Below are positions 40,381 through 49,442 of a DNA stretch of 64,000 nt, in pieces. Position 1 is the stretch's first letter. Every line of letters begins with the position of its first letter. The translations under genes were made by a program, and so were the position numbers. The DNA lies in assembly GCA_016788785.1 (NCBI GenBank), contig JAEUSM010000006.1:62001-126000 (forward strand), in the 5' to 3' direction. This DNA comes from Candidatus Kapaibacterium sp. (lineage in GTDB: Bacteria; Bacteroidota; Ignavibacteria; Kapaibacteriales; JAEUSM01). The notes under the pieces are model-generated. The model saw only the letters and a program-made list of their open reading frames with translations. It had not been told where the DNA came from and ran no database searches.

Positions 40381-41361
40381 TTAGTCAATATATTGGAGAA
40401 AATTCTTTATATTACCTTTGTATCGTGCTCCCATTTGGGCAACAATTTGAGCAGATGCAAATGATGCTAACTTTCCGCTTTGTTTAACACTTAAACCATT
40501 CAACAATCCGTACAGTAAAGAACCTGCATACATATCTCCAGCACCAGTTGTATCGATTGCTTTCACAGAAACTGCGTCAAATGACTGTGTTTCGCCATAC
40601 CATTTTACTCTGGAACCAAGTTTACCTTGCGTTAAAGCTACATTTTCAATGATTGAAGTTAATAGTGTAAAATTTTTCTCAAAATCATCAGAATTTGAAT
40701 ATGCAGCAGCTTCAGTTTCATTACAAAAGAGAAAATCGGTGTTTTCTAATATTTTTTGAACATCATTTCGAAAGAAATTCACAACAAAGGTATCAGAAAA
40801 GGATAGAGCAACCTTTGTATTGCTATTTTTTGCAATTTCAATTGCATAATTTATAGATTCAACACCAGATGGTTCAGAAAATTTATATCCTTCTATATAG
40901 AGCCATTCACTTTGTTCTATAGTACTAGGAAGAATGTTATTTTTCCCATACGTCGCATTAACACCTAAGGAAGTAAATAGTGTTCTTTCAGCATCTTCTG
41001 TAATTAAAACTGCACAAGTACCTGTAGAAATAGAATCTACTTTTTCAGCGTCTAATTTGATTCCCAAATCGACAAATTCTTGAGCATAAAAATTACCAAA
41101 AGAATCATTCCCGAGAATGGTTTTATGGGCAGCTTTTCCACCTAATGCACTAAAGGCTATAATTGAATTCGCTACAGAACCACCTGAACATCGAAAGGGT
41201 TGTGTATGGGAAAGTTTTGCAAGTAATTCCTCTTGTTCTTGTTCAGAAACAAGTGTCATTGTCCCCTTTTTAATTCCTAATTCTTCTAATTGTTGTGTAG
41301 TAGTAATTATTTCTAAATCTACTAATCCATTACCGAGACCGCATAGTTGTATGTTTTTCAT
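40381..41361 (-). CDS. PfkB-family sugar/nucleoside kinase, adenosine-kinase-like
   Basis: 326 residues. Family signatures are FRCSGGSVANSIIAFSALGG near residue 57 and the catalytic DTTGAGDMYAGS (ATP anion hole and base aspartate) near 264. The arrangement is closest to bacterial adenosine-kinase-like PfkB proteins; other substrates (ribose, tagatose, fructose) remain possible. It overlaps the upstream SDR gene by four bases and ends next to the CBM9-like gene. Confidence 0.87.
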   Translation of the reverse strand: MKNIQLCGLGNGLVDLEIITTTQQLEELGIKKGTMTLVSEQEQEELLAKLSHTQPFRCSGGSVANSIIAFSALGGKAAHKTILGNDSFGNFYAQEFVDLGIKLDAEKVDSISTGTCAVLITEDAERTLFTSLGVNATYGKNNILPSTIEQSEWLYIEGYKFSEPSGVESINYAIEIAKNSNTKVALSFSDTFVVNFFRNDVQKILENTDFLFCNETEAAAYSNSDDFEKNFTLLTSIIENVALTQGKLGSRVKWYGETQSFDAVSVKAIDTTGAGDMYAGSLLYGLLNGLSVKQSGKLASFASAQIVAQMGARYKGNIKNFLQYID

Positions 41362-42137
41362 TTGTTTTTTGGTTTAAAAATTTGTTCACTTACATAGACA
41401 TTAATTTGATATGGTAATATTCTTGTCAGAAATACCATAATTGCGTTGTACCAGCCAGAAATTGTCAAAGCTTTTTTCGATTCTAATCCTTCCAAAGCTG
41501 TAAAAGCAACAATTTCCGGTGATTGAAGAGGAACAGCCATTGAAGATCTATCAACCTTTGCTCTGTCAAAAAAATTCGTTGCTGTTCCACCAGGACAACA
41601 GCACGAAACTGTGACACCAAACTGCTTTAATTCAGCATGTAATGCAACAGAAAAGTTTTTTACGAATGCTTTTGATGCAGCATAACTGGCTAAATAAGGA
41701 ATTCCTGTGTAAGCTGCGGTTGAAGCTATGTTAAGAATTCCTCCTTTACCACGTTGAATCATAGGTTGTGAAAATAGGGAGCATAATGCTACTAAGGAAT
41801 TAATATTACATTGTAACATTGTATTTTCTTCTTCTGCACTATGCGAAGAAAATAAACCATTTAATCCATATCCAGCATTATTAATTAATACATCTACATT
41901 CCACATATTGTTTTGTACTAAGGAATAAATCTCAGTCGCTGAATTTGGATGTGAAAGGTCATAATCCAAACAATGAACAAAAACATTATAGGAATCTCGT
42001 AAATTTGATGCTACTTGTTCTAATTTTTGTTTATTTCGAGCAACTAAAATCAAGTGTTTACCACGTTGTGCAGATAATAAAGCAATTTGTTCTCCAATAC
42101 CTCCTGATGCACCAGTAATTAAAGTATACGATATCAT
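41358..42137 (-). CDS. Short-chain dehydrogenase/reductase
   Basis: 259 residues. The cofactor motif TGASGGIG is at residues 8-15 and NNAGYG at 86-91. The active site has S139 (NIASTAAY) and Y152-x3-K156 (YAASK). The start at 42137 overlaps the HpnE-like stop by four bases (ATGA), so it is coupled to that gene. The substrate is unknown; a lipid or isoprenoid-related step would fit the neighbour, by inference. Confidence 0.93.
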   Translation of the reverse strand: MISYTLITGASGGIGEQIALLSAQRGKHLILVARNKQKLEQVASNLRDSYNVFVHCLDYDLSHPNSATEIYSLVQNNMWNVDVLINNAGYGLNGLFSSHSAEEENTMLQCNINSLVALCSLFSQPMIQRGKGGILNIASTAAYTGIPYLASYAASKAFVKNFSVALHAELKQFGVTVSCCCPGGTATNFFDRAKVDRSSMAVPLQSPEIVAFTALEGLESKKALTISGWYNAIMVFLTRILPYQINVYVSEQIFKPKNK

Positions 42138-43465
42138 AATTTTTGTAAAAATTTCAAAACTTCCCTTGATGCAGTCACACCACTTAGAGCAGCTCCTTCC
42201 ATTGTCGCAGGAAGACCTGTATTGGTCCAATCTCCTGCAATAACAATTCCTTCCTTTGAAGTTGAAGTACGTAAACGTTCTAATTCAAAACTTGGTGTTG
42301 AAAGAAATGTTGCTTTCTTTTCTTTAATAACAACACTATGTTTTACATTTGAAGATTTTATTGATGGAAATACTTCTGATAGCTCAGTATAGATCATTGT
42401 AGTTATTTCATCTTTAGAAAGTGAAACAATTTTATCAGATGCACTGATTACTATAGAAAGTAAGGATTTTGCAAAATTTGAAGTTCTATTTTCAATTTTA
42501 TACTTATTAAATACCCATTGAGTAATAGTGCCTATCATTCCAAAAAAAGAATCTTCTATTTCTGTCAATACTTCTTCGTCAAACCATAAATAGATTGATG
42601 TTATTGGAGAATGTTCATCAAACTTTGGTAAATTTATTTCCAAATCAGAAAGCAAACTCTTCGTTGTTGAAAGTGGAGTTGCAAAAACTATTGATGAAGT
42701 ATAATATATTGTACCAAGAGAATCAAGAATTTCAAAAGTTTTTCCGTTCTTATGAATACTTTTAACAGTACATGAAGTTTTTGCGTTTTCCTCAAGTAGC
42801 TCTGCATGAGAAAAAAAGTGAGAAAGTCCTTTCGTTGGTAAAACAAAGGCAGATTTGGTGCCTCCACCTAAAAGTGCTTTCTCTAAAACAGTGACCAATA
42901 ATTTTGCAGAAGCTTTTTGGATTGAGGTATTTATAGTTGCCAAGGTAATTGGTTCAAACAACCATATGATGAGTTTTTGATTGATATTTCTTCTTTGTAA
43001 ATATTCAAATACTGTTTCATTATCAAAAGGTTTAAAAATTTTAAGACCAAGCATAAACCAGCATAACTGAATTTTTTCAGAAAGTGTAAACGCAGAAAAG
43101 TGAAGCAATCCAATCAATATTCCAATATTATTCGGTAGATACTTTTGTTCAAGTAAGTGTTTTTTGAAAGGTTGCAATGAATTTTGCGTTTTTGAAACAA
43201 AACAAACTTTCATTCTTTTTTGAGCATTTACTAGATTTATCGAATTTATTTCAGAAAGAAGAGAAAGAAAGTTTTCGTAACAATTCATCAAGATATGTTG
43301 ACCATTATCAATTTCATCATTAGAAATTGAATCGATATAAGAACGTACTCTGCCTCCCAAAAATGGGCGTGATTCTAAAAGCAAAACGTTGCAATTGTTT
43401 CTTTTTAACTGATTTAATGATGAAACTCCTGAAATACCACCACCAATTATAATACAATCGTACAT
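42134..43465 (-). CDS. hpnE: HpnE-like FAD-dependent amine oxidase/desaturase
   Basis: 443 residues. An FAD Rossmann motif, IIIGGGISG, is at residues 5-13, GGRVRSY follows, and NGQHILMNCYENFLSLL matches hydroxysqualene dehydroxylase HpnE, which removes the hydroxyl from hydroxysqualene to make squalene. The C-terminal GDWTNTGLPATMEGAALSG is the usual FAD-dependent ending. hpnC and hpnD are not in the window, so related carotenoid-type reactions remain possible. It is the first gene of a five-gene minus-strand operon under a TACATTTG promoter. Confidence 0.82.
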   Translation of the reverse strand: MYDCIIIGGGISGVSSLNQLKRNNCNVLLLESRPFLGGRVRSYIDSISNDEIDNGQHILMNCYENFLSLLSEINSINLVNAQKRMKVCFVSKTQNSLQPFKKHLLEQKYLPNNIGILIGLLHFSAFTLSEKIQLCWFMLGLKIFKPFDNETVFEYLQRRNINQKLIIWLFEPITLATINTSIQKASAKLLVTVLEKALLGGGTKSAFVLPTKGLSHFFSHAELLEENAKTSCTVKSIHKNGKTFEILDSLGTIYYTSSIVFATPLSTTKSLLSDLEINLPKFDEHSPITSIYLWFDEEVLTEIEDSFFGMIGTITQWVFNKYKIENRTSNFAKSLLSIVISASDKIVSLSKDEITTMIYTELSEVFPSIKSSNVKHSVVIKEKKATFLSTPSFELERLRTSTSKEGIVIAGDWTNTGLPATMEGAALSGVTASREVLKFLQKL

Positions 43466-43532
43466 GAAAAAGCGAAGTTATGGAACAATAAAAAGAAGAT
43501 ATTTGTTTGTATTTGTAACGATACTATTGATG

Positions 43533-43540
43533 CAAATGTA
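43533..43540 (-). promoter_or_regulatory. Bacteroidetes-type -7 element TACATTTG (minus strand)
   Basis: On the minus strand these bases read TACATTTG, matching TAnnTTTG, about 68 bases before the HpnE-like ATG at 43465. It is separated by only 15 bases from the divergent plus-strand element. Confidence 0.55.
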
Positions 43541-43555
43541 CCTTTTTTTTCTTGA

Positions 43556-43563
43556 TAAATTTG
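43556..43563 (+). promoter_or_regulatory. Bacteroidetes-type -7 element TAAATTTG of the respiratory operon
   Basis: TAAATTTG matches TAnnTTTG, 65 bases before the cytochrome c ATG at 43628. The expected start is near 43570, leaving a leader of about 58 bases. It is the best candidate promoter for the 14-kb respiratory block. Confidence 0.6.
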
Positions 43564-43627
43564 CAAAATATAGTATAAATACGTACATTCGTAGAAATAG
43601 ATAAGTATATAACACCATTACCAAATT

Positions 43628-44146
43628 ATGAAGATTACGTACGCATTACTTATTTCAATTTTCTTAGTTATATCTTTTACATCATGTAATGTCAAAGGAT
43701 TTTTTGTAAAACCCGGTGACGACCCCCAATGGGTTGACCCTAATCCTCAACCAAAAGCTGGTGCAATTGCTGAATTGCCTGGTGAAAAAGTTTTCAAGTC
43801 TAAATGTGCTGCGTGTCACCAAGCAAACGGAAAAGGTCTACCAGGTTCATACCCCCCTTTAGTTGGTTCAAAACTCTTGAATACTGAACCTACAACACCT
43901 ATTAGAATAGTATTACATGGAATCCAAGGTCCAATTGTAAGAGAAGGTCAATCGTATAACGGAGCTATGACGCCTCACAAAGATATATTAAATGATCTTG
44001 AAATTGCAGAGGTATTAACTTATGCAAGATCTCAATGGGGTAATACAGGTGCTGCTGTAACTGAAGATGAAGTAAAAGCAGTCAGAGCAAAAACTGCTTC
44101 ACAAACAGTTTCTTACACAGAAGCTGATTTAACAAAACCATTATAA
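43628..44146 (+). CDS. Monohaem cytochrome c lipoprotein of the oxidase
   Basis: 172 residues. A lipoprotein signal ends at C20 (LVISFTSC). One haem-binding motif, CAACH (C60, C63, H64), and a methionine ligand at M114 (NGAMTPHKD) identify a class I cytochrome c domain. It is anchored in the membrane facing the periplasm and likely carries electrons between alternative complex III and CoxB, which here lacks its own cytochrome domain. First gene of the respiratory block, 16 bases before coxB. Confidence 0.92.
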   Translation: MKITYALLISIFLVISFTSCNVKGFFVKPGDDPQWVDPNPQPKAGAIAELPGEKVFKSKCAACHQANGKGLPGSYPPLVGSKLLNTEPTTPIRIVLHGIQGPIVREGQSYNGAMTPHKDILNDLEIAEVLTYARSQWGNTGAAVTEDEVKAVRAKTASQTVSYTEADLTKPL

Positions 44147-44161
44147 TTGTAAAGGAAAAAA

Positions 44162-45070
44162 ATGATTTTAGCTGCAATTCCATCGTTTACAGAATTACTT
44201 GGTATGTTTGATATGCTCAAGTGGTTCCCAGAGAATGTCTCTACATTCGGACATGAATTAGATAATCTTTTTGCTTTCATTTATTATATTTCTTTAGGAA
44301 TCTTTTTCCTTACATATGGAGTGTTGATTGCATTCATGATTAAGTATAGAAGAAAAGATAATGTAAAAGCATATTATTACCATGGTAATAACTTAGTTGA
44401 ATTTACTTGGACTTTATTACCAACGATACTATTTGCCGGAATAGGTCTTTATTCGGATGGTATGTGGGAAAAAACAAAATACGAGAAAAAAGTACCTGTA
44501 CCAGATGTAGAAGTTCAAGTTATGGGTTACCAATATGGTTGGACTTGTCGTTACCCAGGACCTGATGGAACTTTTGGTCGTCAAGATAGAAATCAAATGA
44601 CAACATCGAATAGATTTGGAATAGATTCAGCCGATGCTGCAGGAAAAGACGATATCGTCAAAGACGGTTCTTTCACTTTTCCTATTAATAGAAATATCGT
44701 AGTTGGACTTTCTGCCTCAGACGTTCTACATAGTTTCTTTTTACCGAATTTCCGAGTGAAACAGGATGCTGTTCCTGGTCAATGGATTAAGGTTTGGTTC
44801 AATGGAACTAAAGTAGGTAAATATGAACTTGCTTGTGCTGAATTATGCGGTTCTGGGCATTACAACATGCGTGGGGAAGTTACTATGTTATCACAAGCAG
44901 ATTTTGACAAGTGGCTATCTGATGAATCTGCTAAGAAACTGGGAGTAAGTTTTGCTGTATCCCCAGTTAAATCTGATTCTAGTGCAACTAAAAAGAATGA
45001 TTCGACAGCAACAGTTGTAGCAGTTGCAACAACTGATACATCAAAAACAACTAATAAAAAAAGTAAATAA
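44162..45070 (+). CDS. coxB: Cytochrome c oxidase subunit II
   Basis: 302 residues. Two transmembrane helices near the start (about 35-60 and 78-98) precede a periplasmic CuA domain. The CuA ligands are visible: H in LSASDVLHSFF and CAELCGSGHYNM (C225, C229, H233, M236). The tail after about residue 265 is low-complexity, rich in S, T and K. No haem motif is fused. It transfers electrons from cytochrome c to CoxA. Confidence 0.96.
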   Translation: MILAAIPSFTELLGMFDMLKWFPENVSTFGHELDNLFAFIYYISLGIFFLTYGVLIAFMIKYRRKDNVKAYYYHGNNLVEFTWTLLPTILFAGIGLYSDGMWEKTKYEKKVPVPDVEVQVMGYQYGWTCRYPGPDGTFGRQDRNQMTTSNRFGIDSADAAGKDDIVKDGSFTFPINRNIVVGLSASDVLHSFFLPNFRVKQDAVPGQWIKVWFNGTKVGKYELACAELCGSGHYNMRGEVTMLSQADFDKWLSDESAKKLGVSFAVSPVKSDSSATKKNDSTATVVAVATTDTSKTTNKKSK

Positions 45071-45090
45071 TATTTAATAGGATTACTACT

Positions 45091-46926
45091 ATGTCATCAC
45101 CCGTTTTAGTTTCTGATACTCATCATGATGTGCATACCGATCATGGACATCACGAACATCACAAACAATCCTTTATAACGAAATATATATTTTCAACCGA
45201 TCACAAAATGGTTGCAAAACAGTTTATGCTATCTGCACTTTTCTTTTTACTTATTGGTGGTGCACTAGCATTATTACTCCGCTGGCAATTAGCATATCCT
45301 GGTGAAGCTGTTCCACTTATTGGACAATTCTTACCTGAATTGATTGCATCTGATGGAGTAATACAACCTGGACTTTTCATTCAGTTAACTACAATGCATG
45401 CCTCCGTTATGATATTTTTTGTTATCATTCCATTGGCTGTTGGTTTATTTGGAAATTTATGTATTCCACTAATGATTGGAACTGATGATATGGCACTGCC
45501 ATTTATCAATCTCCTATCTTTTTGGTTATATTTCTTGGCAGGAATAGTTGCTGCTGCTGGATTCTTTGTACAAGGAGGTGCTGGAGCATCAGGTTGGACT
45601 GGTTATCCTCCACTTAGTGCAATTGGAGGATTAGGACAAACCTTATGGATTGTTGCTGTATTTCTTGTCGGTTTTTCTTCTATTTTAGGTGGTATGAATT
45701 ATGTTACCACGGTATTGAATAAAAGAGCACCGGGTATGAAAATGTTTGATATGCCATTATCTGTTTGGGCAATTTTCATTACATCAGTTCTAATGGTTCT
45801 TGGAACACCAGTTCTAGCATCTGCTGTAAGTATGTTGTTTTTTGACAATGTACTCCATACATCTTTCTTCATGCCTGATAATTTAACGGTAGCTTCTCCA
45901 TATGCAAATGGAATGAAACATTCTGGAGGTGGACAACCTATATTGTTCCAACATTTGTTTTGGTTCTATTCACACCCTGCGGTATATATTATGATTTTGC
46001 CATTGATGGGTGTTGTTTCTGATGTTCTATCAACATTTTCTCGTAAACCAATATATGGTTACAAAGCGATGATTTTCGCAATAATGGCAATAGCTTTCTT
46101 AGGGTTTATCGTTTGGGGACATCATATGTTTCAATCTGGTATGAATCCGCTGTTAGGTACAACTTTCATGTTGTCAACAATAGTAATTGCAGTACCTTCA
46201 GCTATAAAAGTATTTAATTGGCTTGGTACAATTTGGAGAGGAAGCATTCGCTATACAACTGCCAATATGATGGCACTCGGTTTTATAGCTACTTTCATTA
46301 TTGGTGGTTTGTCAGGTGTCTTTATGGCCTCAGCTCCTGTAGATATATATATCCATGATACATATTTCATTGTTGCACACATTCATTATGTATTATTCGG
46401 TGGTTCATTATTTGGTATTTATGCAGGTATTTATTATTGGTTTCCAAAATTATTCGGTAAAATGTTAAATGAAATTTGGGGACGTCGTCACTTCTTTTGG
46501 ACCTTTATTTTCTTCAACTTAACATTCTTCCCAATGCATATCTTAGGTGTTGGTGGACACATGAGAAGAATTCATGATCCGAATGTTTATGACTTTTTGA
46601 AACCTTTCCAACCTTGGAATGAATTTATTACCATCATGGCAATTATTCTTGGTTTCTCCCAGTTAATTCTTTTTGGAAATATCATATATACTTGGATTTG
46701 GGGACCTAAAGCACCAAAAAATCCATGGAATGCAAATACGTTAGAATGGCATGCTCCATCTCCACCTCCACATGGTAACTTCTTAGCACCTGTAAGAGTT
46801 TATCGTTCTCCATATGAATTTTCTCATCCAGATCGTGCTGATGATTTCCATCCACAATGGTTGGCTCCAGGAGAAGTGGAAATTGAAGAAACAACTACTG
46901 TTTCAGAAACTCAAAATACTCATTAA
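45091..46926 (+). CDS. coxA: Cytochrome c oxidase subunit I (A2 type)
   Basis: 611 residues with about twelve or more transmembrane helices. It holds the haem and CuB centre: HHMFQSG and the HIHYVLFGGSLFG helix are typical. The motif YSHPAVYIMILP replaces the GHPEVY of A1 enzymes, marking a type A2 haem-copper oxidase. The N-terminus is histidine-rich (DTHHDVHTDHGHHEHH). The C-terminal hydrophilic part is FSHPDRADDFHPQ. It reduces oxygen to water and pumps protons. Confidence 0.97.
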   Translation: MSSPVLVSDTHHDVHTDHGHHEHHKQSFITKYIFSTDHKMVAKQFMLSALFFLLIGGALALLLRWQLAYPGEAVPLIGQFLPELIASDGVIQPGLFIQLTTMHASVMIFFVIIPLAVGLFGNLCIPLMIGTDDMALPFINLLSFWLYFLAGIVAAAGFFVQGGAGASGWTGYPPLSAIGGLGQTLWIVAVFLVGFSSILGGMNYVTTVLNKRAPGMKMFDMPLSVWAIFITSVLMVLGTPVLASAVSMLFFDNVLHTSFFMPDNLTVASPYANGMKHSGGGQPILFQHLFWFYSHPAVYIMILPLMGVVSDVLSTFSRKPIYGYKAMIFAIMAIAFLGFIVWGHHMFQSGMNPLLGTTFMLSTIVIAVPSAIKVFNWLGTIWRGSIRYTTANMMALGFIATFIIGGLSGVFMASAPVDIYIHDTYFIVAHIHYVLFGGSLFGIYAGIYYWFPKLFGKMLNEIWGRRHFFWTFIFFNLTFFPMHILGVGGHMRRIHDPNVYDFLKPFQPWNEFITIMAIILGFSQLILFGNIIYTWIWGPKAPKNPWNANTLEWHAPSPPPHGNFLAPVRVYRSPYEFSHPDRADDFHPQWLAPGEVEIEETTTVSETQNTH

Positions 46927-46942
46927 TTTATTGAAATGTTAA

Positions 46943-46975
46943 GAGACTTTTCATGAACAAAACATGAAAAGTCTC
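46943..46975 (+). other. 13-bp perfect hairpin between coxA and ctaB
   Basis: GAGACTTTTCATG and CATGAAAAGTCTC pair perfectly around a 7-base loop. No T-tract follows (AAATTTATC), so it is not a standard terminator; an mRNA processing or stability element fits better. It also rules against starting ctaB at the ATG inside the stem (46964). Confidence 0.7.
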
Positions 46976-46987
46976 AAATTTATCAAA

Positions 46988-47932
46988 ATGACTACAACTA
47001 CCCATTCATTAGAACTCTCAAACCAAATGGTAAACTCCAAAGGTTTAGTAGAAACACATAGTAAGTTTTCTTCTTACTACGAGTTATCTAAACCTGGGAT
47101 TACTAAAATGGTTGTTTTTTCTACAACTGTTGGATATTTTTTGGGATTAACTTCTGTAAGTTCCCATTTTTCAACTTTGGAAGGTTTAGTTCATTTTCTT
47201 CTTACAGTTCTTGGTACAACCTTTGTTAGTGCTGGTAGTTGTGCTTTAAATCATTACGTCGAAAGGTCATTTGATGCAAAAATGGCTCGAACTCAAAATA
47301 GACCTTTAGTAAATGGATCGCTTCATCCTACTCAAGGTTTGTTGTTTGCATTAGCTATTTCAGTAATAGGATTATATTTTGTTTTTCTTATTAATGACTT
47401 AACATTTACTTTAGCTGTAGTTACAACGGTAACCTACATTGCAGTTTATACTCCATTAAAACGAAAAACGACACTTTCAACCATTATAGGAGCATTACCA
47501 GGAGCTATCCCAGCTCTGGGTGGTTATACATCTGTTACAAATTCTTTTGGTATTCCCGGAATTTTGTTATTCTCGGTTCTTTTCTTTTGGCAATTACCAC
47601 ATTTTTATTCTCTTTCTTGGTTATACCGTGAAGATTATTCAAATGGCGGCTTTGTTTTAGATTCGGTTGTAGATCCAACTGGAAAAAATGTTTCTATAAA
47701 ATCAAGTGTTTATATAGTATTGTTGTTAGCAACAACAACTGCATTTTATGTCTTTAATGTTGCTTCAGTGCTATTTCTTGTTGGCTCTACATTAGTAGGC
47801 TGTTATTTCTTGTATAATGCTATCTTGTTTATTAAAAACAGAACGAAGAAAGCATCAAGAACCCTTTTGATATCTTCATATATTTATCTTATGACGGTAT
47901 TTTTTCTCTTGTTAATTGATACATTACTATAA
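46988..47932 (+). CDS. ctaB: Haem O synthase (protohaem IX farnesyltransferase)
   Basis: 314 residues from the ATG at 46988, chosen because an earlier ATG at 46964 is inside a strong hairpin. About eight membrane helices; the polyprenyltransferase motif LNHYVERSFDAKMARTQNRP holds the prenyl-diphosphate-binding acidic residues. It adds a farnesyl group to haem B, supplying the haem O/A of the oxidase. Its place between coxA and coxC couples cofactor supply to enzyme synthesis. Confidence 0.94.
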   Translation: MTTTTHSLELSNQMVNSKGLVETHSKFSSYYELSKPGITKMVVFSTTVGYFLGLTSVSSHFSTLEGLVHFLLTVLGTTFVSAGSCALNHYVERSFDAKMARTQNRPLVNGSLHPTQGLLFALAISVIGLYFVFLINDLTFTLAVVTTVTYIAVYTPLKRKTTLSTIIGALPGAIPALGGYTSVTNSFGIPGILLFSVLFFWQLPHFYSLSWLYREDYSNGGFVLDSVVDPTGKNVSIKSSVYIVLLLATTTAFYVFNVASVLFLVGSTLVGCYFLYNAILFIKNRTKKASRTLLISSYIYLMTVFFLLLIDTLL

Positions 47933-47948
47933 ATCTACGGTATAATTT

Positions 47949-48560
47949 ATGTCAGGACTTGTACTCGATCATGAACCAGTAAGTGGCATACCGCATGGCA
48001 AATTAGCTATGTGGGTATTCTTAGCCTCTGAAATAATGTTTTTCACTGGTTTTTTTGCTTCTTTCATTGTTTTGCGAAATGCTAACATCGATCTCTTTAC
48101 AAATTCAGCTCAAGCTCTTAATAAGTGGTTAGCACTTTTAAATACGATTGTTCTTATTGGGTCCTCACTAACAATGGCACTTTCAGTTTTGGCTATTGAA
48201 AAAGGCAACAAAAGAAATTTTCAATTGTACATGACTATAACCATTTTATGTGCTTTTACATTCTTAATTGTTAAGTACTTTGAATATACGTCAAAATTTT
48301 CTCATCATATATATCCTTGGACAGATTTATTCTATTCATATTACTTCTTAACAACTGGATTTCACGGAATGCATGTTATTGGAGGTATTATTCCAATGGT
48401 TTGGATGTTAATGAGATCTTTTACCAAAAAAGGGTATCATAATCATGTAAGAGTTGAAGTTTTGGGATTATATTGGCATTTTGTAGATTTGGTATGGATT
48501 TTCTTATTTCCTGTACTTTATCTTATGTTTCCAACTTCGTATGTTCCACCAATTCATTAA
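47949..48560 (+). CDS. coxC: Cytochrome c oxidase subunit III
   Basis: 203 residues with about five membrane helices, the length of the shorter caa3-type subunit III. HGKLAMWVFLASEIMFFTGFF at the start, the FHGMHVIGG loop and VLGLYWHFVDLVWIFLFP near the end are family signatures. It stabilises proton pumping by CoxA. Twelve bases separate it from coxD. Confidence 0.95.
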   Translation: MSGLVLDHEPVSGIPHGKLAMWVFLASEIMFFTGFFASFIVLRNANIDLFTNSAQALNKWLALLNTIVLIGSSLTMALSVLAIEKGNKRNFQLYMTITILCAFTFLIVKYFEYTSKFSHHIYPWTDLFYSYYFLTTGFHGMHVIGGIIPMVWMLMRSFTKKGYHNHVRVEVLGLYWHFVDLVWIFLFPVLYLMFPTSYVPPIH

Positions 48561-48571
48561 TCAAGATTACA

Positions 48572-48871
48572 ATGGCTCATTTGACTGAAACTGAAACGAA
48601 AAAAGAATATTTAAAAGTGTTTTTTGGATTAATGGCTTTAACCGTTTTAACAGTAGTTGCCGCGGTTCTACACTTTCCAGAAAGCTGGGGAAAAGCTGGT
48701 GATACTCTTCATATTGGAATAGGAATTCTCATTGCAATCGTCAAAGTGTTAATGGTGATTTACATTTTCATGCATTTGAAGTTTGACCACCCTTATTTAA
48801 GATTTATGGTGATTGTACCTGTATTTCTCTTTTTTGTACTTACATTTGCATTAAATGTACTTGGCCCATAA
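48572..48871 (+). CDS. coxD: Cytochrome c oxidase subunit IV
   Basis: 99 residues, three membrane helices. The start at 48572 begins MAHLTETETKKEYLKVFFG, then ALTVLTVVAA, and HIGIGILIAIVKVLMVIYIF matches the prokaryotic subunit IV family of caa3-type oxidases. Upstream codons overlap coxC and are ignored. The end overlaps the SCO gene by 17 bases. Confidence 0.9.
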   Translation: MAHLTETETKKEYLKVFFGLMALTVLTVVAAVLHFPESWGKAGDTLHIGIGILIAIVKVLMVIYIFMHLKFDHPYLRFMVIVPVFLFFVLTFALNVLGP

Positions 48872-49436
48872 ATTTTTGATTCTTGGATTGTCGTTCTTCA
48901 TTTTTGCATGTAGTAAAACTTCTACACCAGAAAAAGAAAACAATACCTTAGAATCAATAAAAACGATTCCGGTGATAAAAGATGTTGGTGCTTTTAGTGG
49001 ATTAACATCAACGAAAAAACAGTTTTCAAATAATGATTTGAAAGACATTCCATCTGTAGTATATTTTATGTTTACGACCTGTAAAGGACCTTGTCCGATT
49101 ATCAATAAACAAACTGAAACTTTATTAACGGAAATACCAACTCCAGTACGCTTTGTTGCAATAACGGTTGATCCAGAAACAGATACTGAGGATAAACTAT
49201 TAGAATATTCTAAAACATTTACTTTCAAAGATTCATCTTGGATTTTTGTTCGTACACATCCTGATAGTTTGCGTTCAGTCGCTGTGAAAAATTTTATGGT
49301 CGGAGATATGGAATCCCCAATGGTACATAGTACACGATATATATTAGTTGATAAAAATGCTAAAATTCGTGGTTACTATGATGGTTTAGATTCTAAAGCT
49401 ATTGAAAAACTAAAACAAGATTTACAACTATTATAA
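48855..49436 (+). CDS. SCO1/SenC-family copper chaperone lipoprotein
   Basis: 193 residues. The lipobox FIFAC gives C19 as the lipidated cysteine. The thioredoxin-like SCO domain has the copper ligands CKGPC (C76, C80) and H158 (PMVHSTRYIL). It delivers copper to the CuA centre of CoxB. It starts 17 bases before the coxD stop, so it is translated with the oxidase genes. Confidence 0.93.
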   Translation: MYLAHKFLILGLSFFIFACSKTSTPEKENNTLESIKTIPVIKDVGAFSGLTSTKKQFSNNDLKDIPSVVYFMFTTCKGPCPIINKQTETLLTEIPTPVRFVAITVDPETDTEDKLLEYSKTFTFKDSSWIFVRTHPDSLRSVAVKNFMVGDMESPMVHSTRYILVDKNAKIRGYYDGLDSKAIEKLKQDLQLL

Positions 49437-49442
49437 TTCTCA

